Below the pieces are notes generated by a model that had not been told where the DNA came from, did not search any database, and worked only from the letters and a program-made list of their open reading frames with translations. From Limisphaerales bacterium (lineage in GTDB: Bacteria > Verrucomicrobiota > Verrucomicrobiia > Limisphaerales > SXTU01), in NCBI GenBank assembly GCA_009773355.1, contig WRPG01000070.1, positions 1 through 59,978 of the forward strand: a stretch of DNA of 59,978 nt, in the 5' to 3' direction. Made by a program: the position numbers and the translations under genes. Each line of letters opens with the position of its first letter. The first letter of the stretch is position 1. Below, piece by piece: positions 1 through 7,675 of the stretch.

Positions 1-186
1 GGCGCCCGCGCGCTGGCCCGCCTCTGCCAGCAGCTCGAGTCGCTCGGCCAGTCCGGGACCACCGCCGGCGCGGCGGAACTGCTGGAGCCCCTCACCGCCG
101 AGCTGGCCCGCGCCGCCCGCGCGCTGCACGCTGAATTTCCCGCCCCCGCCGACACGTCCTCCACCCCGGCCCCCGCCACGCCATGA
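1..186 (+). CDS. C-terminal fragment of an HPt-domain (histidine phosphotransfer) protein
   Basis: The open frame enters from the left edge and stops at TGA 184-186. The 61 visible residues include CQQLESLGQSG and, after a short gap, LLEPLTAELARAARAL, which resemble the last two helices of HPt domains at the end of hybrid sensor kinases. A proline/alanine-rich tail follows. The stop overlaps the next start as ATGA, so the downstream response regulator is probably translationally coupled and may be its phosphotransfer partner. The phosphoacceptor histidine lies outside the window, so the HPt call rests on the C-terminal pattern only. Confidence 0.6.
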   Translation, partial: GARALARLCQQLESLGQSGTTAGAAELLEPLTAELARAARALHAEFPAPADTSSTPAPATP

Positions 187-785
187 AAATCCTGATCGCC
201 GAAGACGACGCCACGTCCCGCCTCCTGCTCCAAGCCACGCTGGAAATGCTCGGCCACGAGGTGACCGCCGCCGAGCACGGCGAGCAGGCCCTCACCTGCT
301 GGCTGGCCGGGGACTTCCCCGTCGTCATCTCCGACTGGCTCATGCCGCGGATGAACGGCCTGGAGCTGTGCCGCGCCATCCGCGCCACCAACCGCCCGAC
401 CTACACCCTGATCATCATGCTCACCTCGCTGGGCGGGAAGGCGAACTATCTGGAGGCCATCCACGCGGGCGCGGACGACTTCCTCACCAAGCCGTGCGAC
501 GAGGAGCAGCTCGCCGCGCGGCTGCTGGTGGCCGAGCGCATCCTCGGCCTGCGCCATCATGTGAGCCAGTTGGAGCAGCTCCTCCCCATCTGCGCCTACT
601 GCAAAAAAATCCGGGACGACCACGACCAGTGGCAGCCGGTGGAGGGCTACATTGCGGAGCACTCCGAGGCGCGGACCAAGTTCAGCCACGGCATCTGCCC
701 CGCCTGCCTGAAGAAGTTCGAGGCGGAGCTGGCCAGCTTGGACATCCCGGCCGCAGTCCCGGGCGGATCCGGCGGTCAGGGCTGA
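183..785 (+). CDS. Response regulator with C-terminal cysteine module
   Basis: A 200-residue protein. Residues 1-120 form a receiver domain with acidic pair D8/D9, phosphoacceptor D51 in SDWLMPRMNG, and K103 in FLTKP. After a short helical linker comes a Cys/His module: C137-x2-C140-KKIRDD, W150, Y156, SHGIC with H169 and C172, then C175. The spacing suggests a metal- or redox-active site. There is no DNA-binding or known enzymatic output domain. Its ATG overlaps the stop of the preceding HPt gene, so both probably belong to one phosphorelay. The same module ends the response regulator at 22108..23157. Confidence 0.9.
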   Translation: MKILIAEDDATSRLLLQATLEMLGHEVTAAEHGEQALTCWLAGDFPVVISDWLMPRMNGLELCRAIRATNRPTYTLIIMLTSLGGKANYLEAIHAGADDFLTKPCDEEQLAARLLVAERILGLRHHVSQLEQLLPICAYCKKIRDDHDQWQPVEGYIAEHSEARTKFSHGICPACLKKFEAELASLDIPAAVPGGSGGQG

Positions 786-828
786 ACCCGAATTCCAAAA
801 TCAAGCGGCCTCGTTGCCGGAGCGCGGA

Positions 829-2103
829 CTAGCCGCGCGGCGCCAGCAGCTTCTCGACCGGCGACTTCTCCAGCACGACGAACTTGGGCAGGCCGCCTTC
901 CATCGGCAGGTGCAGGTGCCCCTCCACCAGCGGCGCGGCATAGGCGATGAACTTCTCGTTGGGCAGGAAGCCGTCCTCGGTGATCCAGTCGCGCGGGAGG
1001 AAATGCTCGACGTTGGCGATGTCGTCCAGCGGCTGAAGATCGGTCGTCCAAGTGTAAGGCTCGCTGCCCGTGCGGACGATCTTGACCATGTAGCCGCTCT
1101 TGCCCCCGGCGGCGGCGCGCACGGCGGTCTCGCCGCAGGCCACGGCTTCCTCCACGTCGGTCTCGCTGGCGAAGTGCGCGGCGGCGCGCTGCGCGTAGCC
1201 GAGCTTCACGGTGCGGGTCTTCAAGTTGAGTTTGCCCTGCACGATCTCCGCCAGCCGGTCGGCGGCCCCGCCCAGCACCGCGTGGCCGAACGCGTCCACG
1301 CGCGACTTGTCCACGCCGATCTCCTCGCCCGCCGCGTTCTTCAAGCCCTCGCCCACGACGACGATGCAACACTTGAGGCTGCCGACGGTTTCCTTGACCT
1401 TCGCGAGGAACTTCTCCTCCTCGAAGGGAACTTCGGGCAGCAGGATGATGTGCGGCGCGTCCGTGGGCTTGCGTTTCGCCAGCACCGTGCCGGCGGCAAT
1501 CCAGCCGGCGGCGCGGCCCATCACCTCGATGATGCAGCACGAGCCATCGTCCGTGGCCATCGAGCTGACATCGCACGCGACCTCCATGACGGTGGTGGCG
1601 TTGTATTTGATGACGGAACCGTAGCCGTTGCAGTGGTCGGTGTGGGGCAGGTCGTTGTCAATCGTCTTGGGGATGCCGATGCAGCGCATGTCCCAGCCAC
1701 GCTTCACGGCCTCCTGGTGAATCTTGTTGGTCGTGTCCTGCGAGTCGTTGCCGCCCGCGTAGAAGAAGAACCGGATGTTGTGCGCCTGGAAAACCTCGAA
1801 GAGCCGGTCCATGTCCTGCGCGGCCTTCTCGGGCTTCTTCTTGAAATCAATCTTGTAGCGGCAGGTGCCCAGCGCGGCGGCGGGCGTGTGCTTGAGGCCC
1901 TCGATGGCCCGGGCCTTCTCCTCGTTCAGGTCAATGAGCGTCTCGTTGAGGATGCCCAGGATGCCGTTCAGCCCGCCGTAAATCTCCTCGATGCACTCGT
2001 GCCGGCCCGCCTCCTGGATGACGCCCGCGACGCTGGCGTTGATGACGGCGGTGGGGCCGCCGGACTGGGCGACGAGCAGGTTGCCGGTGAGTTGGTCAGC
2101 CAT
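829..2103 (-). CDS. pfp: Pyrophosphate--fructose 6-phosphate 1-phosphotransferase
   Basis: A 424-residue cytoplasmic PfkA-superfamily enzyme that phosphorylates fructose 6-phosphate in glycolysis, reversibly when PPi is the donor. Visible motifs are SGGPTAVINAS (14-24), GGND (117-120), PKTIDND (145-151) and MGRAAGW (195-201). Asp120 and Lys146 occupy the two positions that in this family distinguish PPi-using enzymes (GGDD and PKTIDND) from ATP-using ones (GGDG and PGTIDND). That makes PPi the likely donor, although this has not been measured. The length fits the roughly 400-420-residue PPi-PFK group. The gene is monocistronic with about 130 bp before the next minus-strand gene. Confidence 0.92.
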   Translation of the reverse strand: MADQLTGNLLVAQSGGPTAVINASVAGVIQEAGRHECIEEIYGGLNGILGILNETLIDLNEEKARAIEGLKHTPAAALGTCRYKIDFKKKPEKAAQDMDRLFEVFQAHNIRFFFYAGGNDSQDTTNKIHQEAVKRGWDMRCIGIPKTIDNDLPHTDHCNGYGSVIKYNATTVMEVACDVSSMATDDGSCCIIEVMGRAAGWIAAGTVLAKRKPTDAPHIILLPEVPFEEEKFLAKVKETVGSLKCCIVVVGEGLKNAAGEEIGVDKSRVDAFGHAVLGGAADRLAEIVQGKLNLKTRTVKLGYAQRAAAHFASETDVEEAVACGETAVRAAAGGKSGYMVKIVRTGSEPYTWTTDLQPLDDIANVEHFLPRDWITEDGFLPNEKFIAYAAPLVEGHLHLPMEGGLPKFVVLEKSPVEKLLAPRG

Positions 2104-2178
2104 AAGCAGTGGCGAGCGCGGACGTTGTTCTGCCTGGGAATTCTGGAAACGAAGGCCGCCCGGCGCAAGCGGAGCGCA

Positions 2179-2207
2179 ACCCTGCCAACCGTGCGAAAAC
2201 GTGTCAA
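2179..2207 (-). promoter_or_regulatory. Candidate sigma-70-type promoter for pfp
   Basis: Read on the minus strand, TTGACA (2202..2207) is followed after 17 bases by CAGGGT (2179..2184). The -35 is perfect but the -10 is poor. This would give a leader of about 70 nt before the pfp start. It is a pattern match only. Confidence 0.3.
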
Positions 2208-2235
2208 AGCTGGAATTCCGCGCCCGCTCAAGCGC

Positions 2236-3144
2236 TCAGGCACCGGCGAAACCAAACAGCTTCGCCGCGTTGCCGCCGAGCACTTGGGCGCGCGCGTCGG
2301 CGGGGAGGAAGGCGAGCAACTCAGCGAGCCGCTCGCGCTCGCGGCGGTAGCTGGCGGGCGTCGCCTTGTCGTCGAAGCCGCCGCCGTAGATGAGCCGGTC
2401 GGGACCGAAGGCGTTGGCGAGGCTGCGCAGCACACGCGGCAGTTCCGCCGCTTCCTTCGCGTCGGGCGCGGGGAGCGAGGAGAGCTTCATCACCACGTTT
2501 GGGTAATCAGCCCAGCGGAGAACGCGGCCGTTGTCCTCCGGCTTCGCGTCGAAGGGCCGGCCCAGATGGTCCACGATGACGCGCGTCTGCCTGAACTCAC
2601 GGATGAGCGGCTCGAACCCGGCGGCAAAGTTCGGCGTGAAGTGAAGCTGGATGGCGAGACCGTGGTCGCTCGCAAGCTGCCAGAGGCGACGCAACTCGGG
2701 TTTGCCAAACGGCGGCAGGCGGTCCGGCTGATACGCGTGGATGCGTGCGGTGACGACCGGAAGGCGCTTGGCCAGTTCGGGCAACTTCTCCATCGAGCCG
2801 GGCCGGTCGCCGAAGACCAGCAGCGTGCCCTTGAGCCGGCCTTTGCCGACGGCGAGGCAGTGTTCGAGGTAGCGATGATCGTCCTGATACGGCTCGGGAT
2901 GCACCACGACGGCGAAGTCAACGCCCGCGCCATCCATCAGCTTCAGGAGGAACTCCGGCGAGGTGGGCTGCTCCGGCTGGTAGGTGCCGCGCGGGTGATA
3001 GGGAAAGCGCGCGTCGGCCTTGCCCGCGAAGCAGTGCGTGTGCGTGTCCACGACGACCGCGCGCCCGGCCGCCGACTGGGCGGCGAGCGGCCCCAGGGAA
3101 GCCGCGCCGACACCGGCGGCCCGCAGGAAATGGCGGCGGTTCAT
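2236..3144 (-). CDS. Tat-exported amidohydrolase-2 family metal-dependent hydrolase
   Basis: A 302-residue protein. The N-terminus MNRRHFLRAAG is a twin-arginine signal followed by a short hydrophobic stretch ending near AAQSA, so it should be exported folded. The mature part has a TIM-barrel amidohydrolase layout: VVDTHTHCF (first metal ligands), IQLHFTP, VIVDHLGRP, then RLIYGGGFDD near the usual last metal-binding Asp, and NAAKLFGF at the end. Relatives hydrolyse lactones or decarboxylate aromatic acids, but the substrate cannot be read from the sequence. Its ATG overlaps the stop of the upstream IPT-repeat gene (ATGA), so the two are probably cotranslated. Confidence 0.85.
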   Translation of the reverse strand: MNRRHFLRAAGVGAASLGPLAAQSAAGRAVVVDTHTHCFAGKADARFPYHPRGTYQPEQPTSPEFLLKLMDGAGVDFAVVVHPEPYQDDHRYLEHCLAVGKGRLKGTLLVFGDRPGSMEKLPELAKRLPVVTARIHAYQPDRLPPFGKPELRRLWQLASDHGLAIQLHFTPNFAAGFEPLIREFRQTRVIVDHLGRPFDAKPEDNGRVLRWADYPNVVMKLSSLPAPDAKEAAELPRVLRSLANAFGPDRLIYGGGFDDKATPASYRRERERLAELLAFLPADARAQVLGGNAAKLFGFAGA

Positions 3145-5810
3145 GGCGCGCGCAGCCGGTAGAACTTGCGCGGCGCCGAGGTGTCGTTGGTCACGTAGTT
3201 GAACAGCACCGCGTTGTTCGTCACCGGCACGACGGCCTCGGGCACGACGGTCCAGACGTTGCCGGTCGAGACGAGGCCGGAGTTGAACTCCAGCTTGAAG
3301 TTCGCCGCGCCCGCCGGCCAGTGCAGCACGAAGAGCGGCGAGCCGGGCGTGAAGTCAAACGACAGCGTGCGCTCCGCTTCCGTGACGACGGGGATGTAGA
3401 GCGAGCCGAAGTTGTCGCCCGGATTGAAGTCGCCCTCGGTGAGCGTGAGGCTGACGCGGTTCTCCGCCAGGCCGTTGACCGCCGCCGTGGCGACGATGGT
3501 CACGGTCACAGGCTGCCCGTTCGTCACCGCGCCGATGGGACAGGTGACGACTCCGTTCGCGAAGGTGCAGATCCCCTGGCTGCTGCTCGCGGAGACAAAG
3601 GTGTGGCCAAAGGGCAGCGTGTCCGTGAGCGTGACGCCGGTGGCGATGGACGAGCGGCTGTTGGTCACGGTGACGGTGATGGTCACGTTGGAGCCAAACG
3701 AGACGATGGACGGCGAGTTGGTCTGCCGCGCTGACACATCGGGATTCGTGGTGACGGTATAGACGATGGGGCTGGCGCCGGTGCCATCCGGCGTGACCAC
3801 GGTGAGCGGCCCGGTGCTCGCGCCGAACGGCACGACCGCGACGAGCTGGGTGTCGGTCACGGAGGAGGGACTGACGTTGACGCCGTTGAAGCGCACCGCC
3901 GTCGAGTTCGTGAAGCTTTGGCCGCGCACCGTCACCGTCGTGCCCACCGGGCCGAGCAGCGGCGTGAACGAGTCCACGCGCGGCGTCACGGTGAAGTTGT
4001 TGGTGCTGGCGATGATGCCGCCCGGCGTGGTCACGGTGATCAGGCCGGAGATGGCGTTGGTGGGCACGACCACGGTCATTTGCGTGGCCGTCAGGCTGGT
4101 AACCGGGGCAGCCACGGTCGTCGAGTTCGCGCGGGCGAACGTGACCGAGCTGACGCCGGTGAAGTTCGTGCCCGTGAGCGTCACCGTCGCGCCGACCGTG
4201 CCGGTGGCCGGCGTGAAACTGGTCAGGCGCGGCGGCAGGTAAAACGGCACGCTGCTCGTGACGGAGCCACCCGGCGTGCTGACGGAGATCGGCCCGGTGG
4301 TCGCGGTGGCGGGCACCGTCGCGGTGATTTGGGAATCCGCCGTCACGTTGAAGCTGGCCGTGACGCCACCGAAGCTCACATTGGTCGCGCCGAGGAAGTT
4401 CGCGCCGTTGAGCGTGACGACGGTGGAGCCGGGCAGGCCGTTGGTGGGGGTGAAGTCGTTGATGACTGGCGCAAGGACGAAGACGGTCAGGTTGCTGCTG
4501 GTCACGTTCGTGCCGCTGGGCGAGACGACGCGAATTGGCCCGTTGGTCGCGCCGACCGGCACGGTGGCGCGGAGCTGCGTGGCCGCGACGATCTGCACCG
4601 CCGCCGCGTTGGTGAACCCGCCCGTGGCCGACGTGAACGCCACGTTGGTCACGTCAAGGAAGTTCAAGCCATCCACGACCACCTGCGACCCGACCTGCGC
4701 CGACACTGGGCTGAAACCCGTAATGAACGGGCCGATGATGAAGTTGCTGCCGGTGGTGTTCGTGCCGGCGGGGTTGACGACGCGGATGGGGCCGGTGGTC
4801 GCGCTGCCGGGAACGGTGGCGGAGATCTGCGTGTCGGAGGTGACGGAGGCGGCGGCGGTGACGCCGTTGAACGTGACATTGGTCGCCGTGGTGAAGTTGA
4901 GGCCGGTGATGACCACGGGATCGCCCGCCTTGCCGCCAAAGGGCGAGAAGCCGGTGACGATGGGCGCAAGCCCGCTCACGACAAAGTTGCTGGTCGTGGT
5001 GACGGTGCCGTTGGGCGTGGTGACGGAGATGGGGCCGGTGGTGGCGGTCGTCGGCACGGTCGCGTGAATCTGCGACGCGGAAGTGACGTTGAAGGAGGCG
5101 TTGTTTCCGTTGAACTTCACCGCCGTGGCGCTGGTGAAGTCCCCGCCCTCAATCACCACCACGGAACCCGTCGGCCCGATGGCGGGCGTGAAGCCGGTGA
5201 TGACGGCGGTGCCGGAGACGACGAAGTTCGAGGAGGTCGTGTTGGTGCCGGCGAAGGTGTAAACGGTCATGGGAGCAGTCGTCGCTCCCGCAGGCACTGA
5301 AACTGTCAATTGGTTGGCGGCTGTCACCGATGGGGAGGCGGCAGTGACGCTGCCAAAGCGCACAGTAGTTTGGCCGCTGATGAAGTTGGCACCAAAGACT
5401 GTAATGAGGGTGTTGGCCGTGCCGACGGCGGGACTAAAACTGTCCACGCGCGGCGCAACCGTGAAACTCGCGGCGCTGGATAGCGTAGTGTTGTTGCTGA
5501 AGGTGATGCTGATCGAGCCGGTCACCGCATCGGCGGGCACAATCGCCGTGACCTGATTCGCGGTAGGCGGGTCGAAGGAAGCTGGCGTTGGCGAGTTTCC
5601 AAACTTCACCTGTTTGGATGTCCCAAGACCGGTCCCCCTGATTATGACCGTTGTTCCCGGCGCGCCGAATGTCGGCGTGATGTTGGTGATCGTCTGCGCG
5701 TGCGACGGCAGCCCGGCCACCAGCCAGACGAGCGCGAGACCCCAACGAAATTGCCACTGCTGCAAGTGAAACACCGCCCAGACTGAATCAGATAATCTCC
5801 CTACAGGCAA
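3141..5810 (-). CDS. Secreted protein with eight IPT/TIG repeats and a DUF11 domain
   Basis: An 889-residue exported protein. A signal peptide (hydrophobic GLALVWLVAGLPSHAQ ending near residue 38) precedes eight consecutive IPT/TIG immunoglobulin-like repeats of about 80 residues. Each begins with a variant of ITGFTPxxGPxGxxVxIxG and ends in TGPIxVxTPxG. Residues of about 690-810 form a DUF11-type domain (NPDVSARQTNSPSIVSFG, then TLPFGHTFVS). The last 70 residues (FTPGSPLF to RKFYRLRAP) resemble C-terminal tails common on exported Verrucomicrobia proteins. It is probably a cell-surface or adhesive protein. The start may instead be a GTG about 12 codons downstream. It is coupled to the amidohydrolase gene by a 4-bp overlap. 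Confidence 0.88.
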   Translation of the reverse strand: MPVGRLSDSVWAVFHLQQWQFRWGLALVWLVAGLPSHAQTITNITPTFGAPGTTVIIRGTGLGTSKQVKFGNSPTPASFDPPTANQVTAIVPADAVTGSISITFSNNTTLSSAASFTVAPRVDSFSPAVGTANTLITVFGANFISGQTTVRFGSVTAASPSVTAANQLTVSVPAGATTAPMTVYTFAGTNTTSSNFVVSGTAVITGFTPAIGPTGSVVVIEGGDFTSATAVKFNGNNASFNVTSASQIHATVPTTATTGPISVTTPNGTVTTTSNFVVSGLAPIVTGFSPFGGKAGDPVVITGLNFTTATNVTFNGVTAAASVTSDTQISATVPGSATTGPIRVVNPAGTNTTGSNFIIGPFITGFSPVSAQVGSQVVVDGLNFLDVTNVAFTSATGGFTNAAAVQIVAATQLRATVPVGATNGPIRVVSPSGTNVTSSNLTVFVLAPVINDFTPTNGLPGSTVVTLNGANFLGATNVSFGGVTASFNVTADSQITATVPATATTGPISVSTPGGSVTSSVPFYLPPRLTSFTPATGTVGATVTLTGTNFTGVSSVTFARANSTTVAAPVTSLTATQMTVVVPTNAISGLITVTTPGGIIASTNNFTVTPRVDSFTPLLGPVGTTVTVRGQSFTNSTAVRFNGVNVSPSSVTDTQLVAVVPFGASTGPLTVVTPDGTGASPIVYTVTTNPDVSARQTNSPSIVSFGSNVTITVTVTNSRSSIATGVTLTDTLPFGHTFVSASSSQGICTFANGVVTCPIGAVTNGQPVTVTIVATAAVNGLAENRVSLTLTEGDFNPGDNFGSLYIPVVTEAERTLSFDFTPGSPLFVLHWPAGAANFKLEFNSGLVSTGNVWTVVPEAVVPVTNNAVLFNYVTNDTSAPRKFYRLRAP

Positions 5811-6145
5811 ACCGGCAGGATGCCCCGGACGCTAAGGAAAACCCCGTAGATCCGGCCTCGCACGAGGGTGGGTGACAAAGCGGTGAAATCGCGCCGCGCG
5901 TCCCCGGTTCCGGAGCGCCGGGGGGGAGCGGGCTGCGGACGGAGCGCAGGAGTCCATCCTGCGCGCTCCCGTTCAGCCCCAGCGCGCAGGTTGGACACCT
6001 GCGCTCCGCCCGGTTCATGGAGAGAACCAACGGCCCAAGTCCCGCGATTTCAGCCCCTGAACCGGAGCGCGGCGACTTGCGCCAGCTATCGTGCGAATAT
6101 CCGCAGCGCCCCCCTGGGTTGAGGTGGCCGCTGCGGGCGAGCGGG
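5811..6145. other. Gene-free stretch between IPT gene and livF
   Basis: This 335-bp stretch has no convincing coding region. It contains the palindromic repeat at 5941..6007 and, just before it, another GGAGCGC-type start at 5912. The region lies downstream of livF and upstream of the IPT gene, so it must hold the IPT promoter, but I see no clear -35/-10 pair. Confidence 0.5.
5941..6007. repeat. GGAGCGC-type palindromic repeat, copy 1
   Basis: The left arm 5941..5963 begins GGAGCGCAGG. The right arm 5985..6007 ends CCTGCGCTCC and contains GGTTGGACACC. The arms are imperfect reverse complements around a loop of about 21 nt. The same terminal word and internal word recur at 27535..27604 and 40910..40973. 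Confidence 0.85.
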
Positions 6146-6853
6146 CTACCCGCCCAGATACGCCTGCTTCACCTGCGGGTTCGAGCGCAGCTTCGCGGAC
6201 TCGTCCTGGAGGATGACCCGGCCCGTCTCCAGCACGTAGCCGAAGCGGGAGACTTCGAGGGCGAGGTTGGCGTTCTGCTCGACGAGCAGGATGGTGATGC
6301 CCTGCTGGCGGTTGATCTCCACGATCTTCTCGAAGATGGTCTTCACCAGCAGCGGCGCGATGCCGAGGGACGGCTCGTCAAGCATGAGGAATTTCGGCTT
6401 GCTCATCAGCGCGCGGCCAATGGCCAGCATCTGCTGCTCGCCGCCGGAGAGCGTGCCGGAGACCTGCCGCTCGCGCTCCTTCAAGCGCGGGAAGATGCTG
6501 AAGACGTAGTCCATGTCCGTCGCAATGCCCGCCTTGTCGCCGCGCAGGTAGGCACCCATCTGCAAATTCTCCAGCACGGTGAGGTTGGCGAAGACCATGC
6601 GGCCCTCCGGGACGTGCGCAAGCCCGAGCTTCACGATCTCGTGCGCGGGCAGCCGCGTGATGTCGCGGCCTTCGTAGCTGACTTCGCCGGACGCGGCGGT
6701 CTGGAGGCCGGAGATGGCGCGGAGCGTGGTCGTTTTCCCCGCCCCGTTGCCGCCGATGAGCGTGACAATGTCGCCCTGCTTCACGGACAGCGAGACGCCA
6801 TGGAGCGCGGCGATGGCGCCGTAGCTGACCGAAAGGTTTTTGACTTCCAACAT
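6146..6853 (-). CDS. livF: Branched-chain amino acid type ABC transporter ATP-binding protein LivF
   Basis: A 235-residue ABC ATPase with Walker A GGNGAGKTT, signature LSGGEQQMLAIGRALM, Walker B FLMLDEPSLGIAP and H-loop region LLVEQNANLAL. The sequence closely follows the LivF subfamily, which energises uptake of branched-chain amino acids or related amides/urea. It sits 2 bp after livG, so the two form an operon. No LivH/LivM permease or LivK/LivJ binding protein is encoded here; they must be elsewhere. Confidence 0.9.
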   Translation of the reverse strand: MLEVKNLSVSYGAIAALHGVSLSVKQGDIVTLIGGNGAGKTTTLRAISGLQTAASGEVSYEGRDITRLPAHEIVKLGLAHVPEGRMVFANLTVLENLQMGAYLRGDKAGIATDMDYVFSIFPRLKERERQVSGTLSGGEQQMLAIGRALMSKPKFLMLDEPSLGIAPLLVKTIFEKIVEINRQQGITILLVEQNANLALEVSRFGYVLETGRVILQDESAKLRSNPQVKQAYLGG

Positions 6854-6855
6854 GG

Positions 6856-7647
6856 TCAGGCTTCCTTCAAGTGCTCCTCGCCCAAGTAGGCCTCAATCAC
6901 CTTCGGGTCCTTCCGCACCTCCGCCGGAGTTCCCTCCGCGATCTTCACGCCGTAGTCGAGGACCGCGATGCGCTCGCAGATGCCCATGACCACCTGCATG
7001 TCGTGCTCCACCAACAGGACGGCGAGGCGATACTTGTCCTTGAGGAAGCGGATGAGTTGCATCAGCTCGACCTTCTCGGTCGGGTTCATGCCGGCGGCGG
7101 GTTCGTCGAGGAGCAGGAGCTTGGGGCGCGTGGCGAGGGCGCGGACGATTTCGAGACGGCGCTGGTCGCCGTAGGGAAGGCTCTTGGCCGGTGCGTCGGC
7201 GAATTTGCCGAGCTTGAAAATCTCCAGCATGTCCATGACTTGCGCGGCGATCTCCTTCTCCTCGTTGCGAAAGACTGGTCCGCGCGTGAGCGAGTGGACG
7301 ACACCGCTGACGACGTGCAGGTGGAAGGCGACGCGGACGTTGTCGAAGACCGAGAGCGACGGGAAGAGCCGGATGTTCTGGAACGTGCGCGCGATGCCGT
7401 GCTCGGTGATCTCGTAGGGCGCCAGCCCGTGGATGTCGTGCCCGCCGAAGGCGATGGTGCCCTCGGTCGGCTCATAGACGCCGGTGATGAGGTTGAAGAC
7501 GGTGGTCTTGCCCGCGCCGTTCGGCCCGATGAGGCCGAAGAGCTGGTCCGGCTGAATCTGGAGGTCCAGCGCGTTGACCGCCGTGAGACCGCCGAAGCGG
7601 ATCGTGCAGTTGCGCACGTCGAGCAGCGGGGCGGTGACGGTGGGCAT
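6856..7647 (-). CDS. livG: Branched-chain amino acid type ABC transporter ATP-binding protein LivG
   Basis: A 263-residue ABC ATPase. Walker A is GPNGAGKTTVFNLITG, followed by the LivG-typical GIARTFQNIRLFPSLSV and the signature SLPYGDQRRLEIVRALA. Walker B is LLLLDEPAAGMNPTE, then LLVEHDMQVVMGICERI. The Q-loop insertion and GMNPTE are hallmarks of the LivG half of the LivFG heterodimer. It is immediately followed by livF and preceded, 28 bp upstream, by a hybrid sensor kinase on the same strand. Whether the kinase and transporter ATPases share a transcript is open. Confidence 0.9.
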   Translation of the reverse strand: MPTVTAPLLDVRNCTIRFGGLTAVNALDLQIQPDQLFGLIGPNGAGKTTVFNLITGVYEPTEGTIAFGGHDIHGLAPYEITEHGIARTFQNIRLFPSLSVFDNVRVAFHLHVVSGVVHSLTRGPVFRNEEKEIAAQVMDMLEIFKLGKFADAPAKSLPYGDQRRLEIVRALATRPKLLLLDEPAAGMNPTEKVELMQLIRFLKDKYRLAVLLVEHDMQVVMGICERIAVLDYGVKIAEGTPAEVRKDPKVIEAYLGEEHLKEA

Positions 7648-7675
7648 GGCTTCGGGCGCGGGCGGAAACCTGTGC

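Noticed and set aside
814-3162. 782-residue plus-strand open frame opposite pfp and the amidohydrolase
   Set aside because: It lies antisense to two well-supported genes, has Arg/Ala/Val-rich low-complexity sequence and no domain; long shadow frames are expected at this GC content.
3918-5300. 460-residue plus-strand open frame opposite the IPT-repeat gene
   Set aside because: Arg/Gly/His/Asp-rich shadow of the repetitive IPT codons; no recognisable domain.
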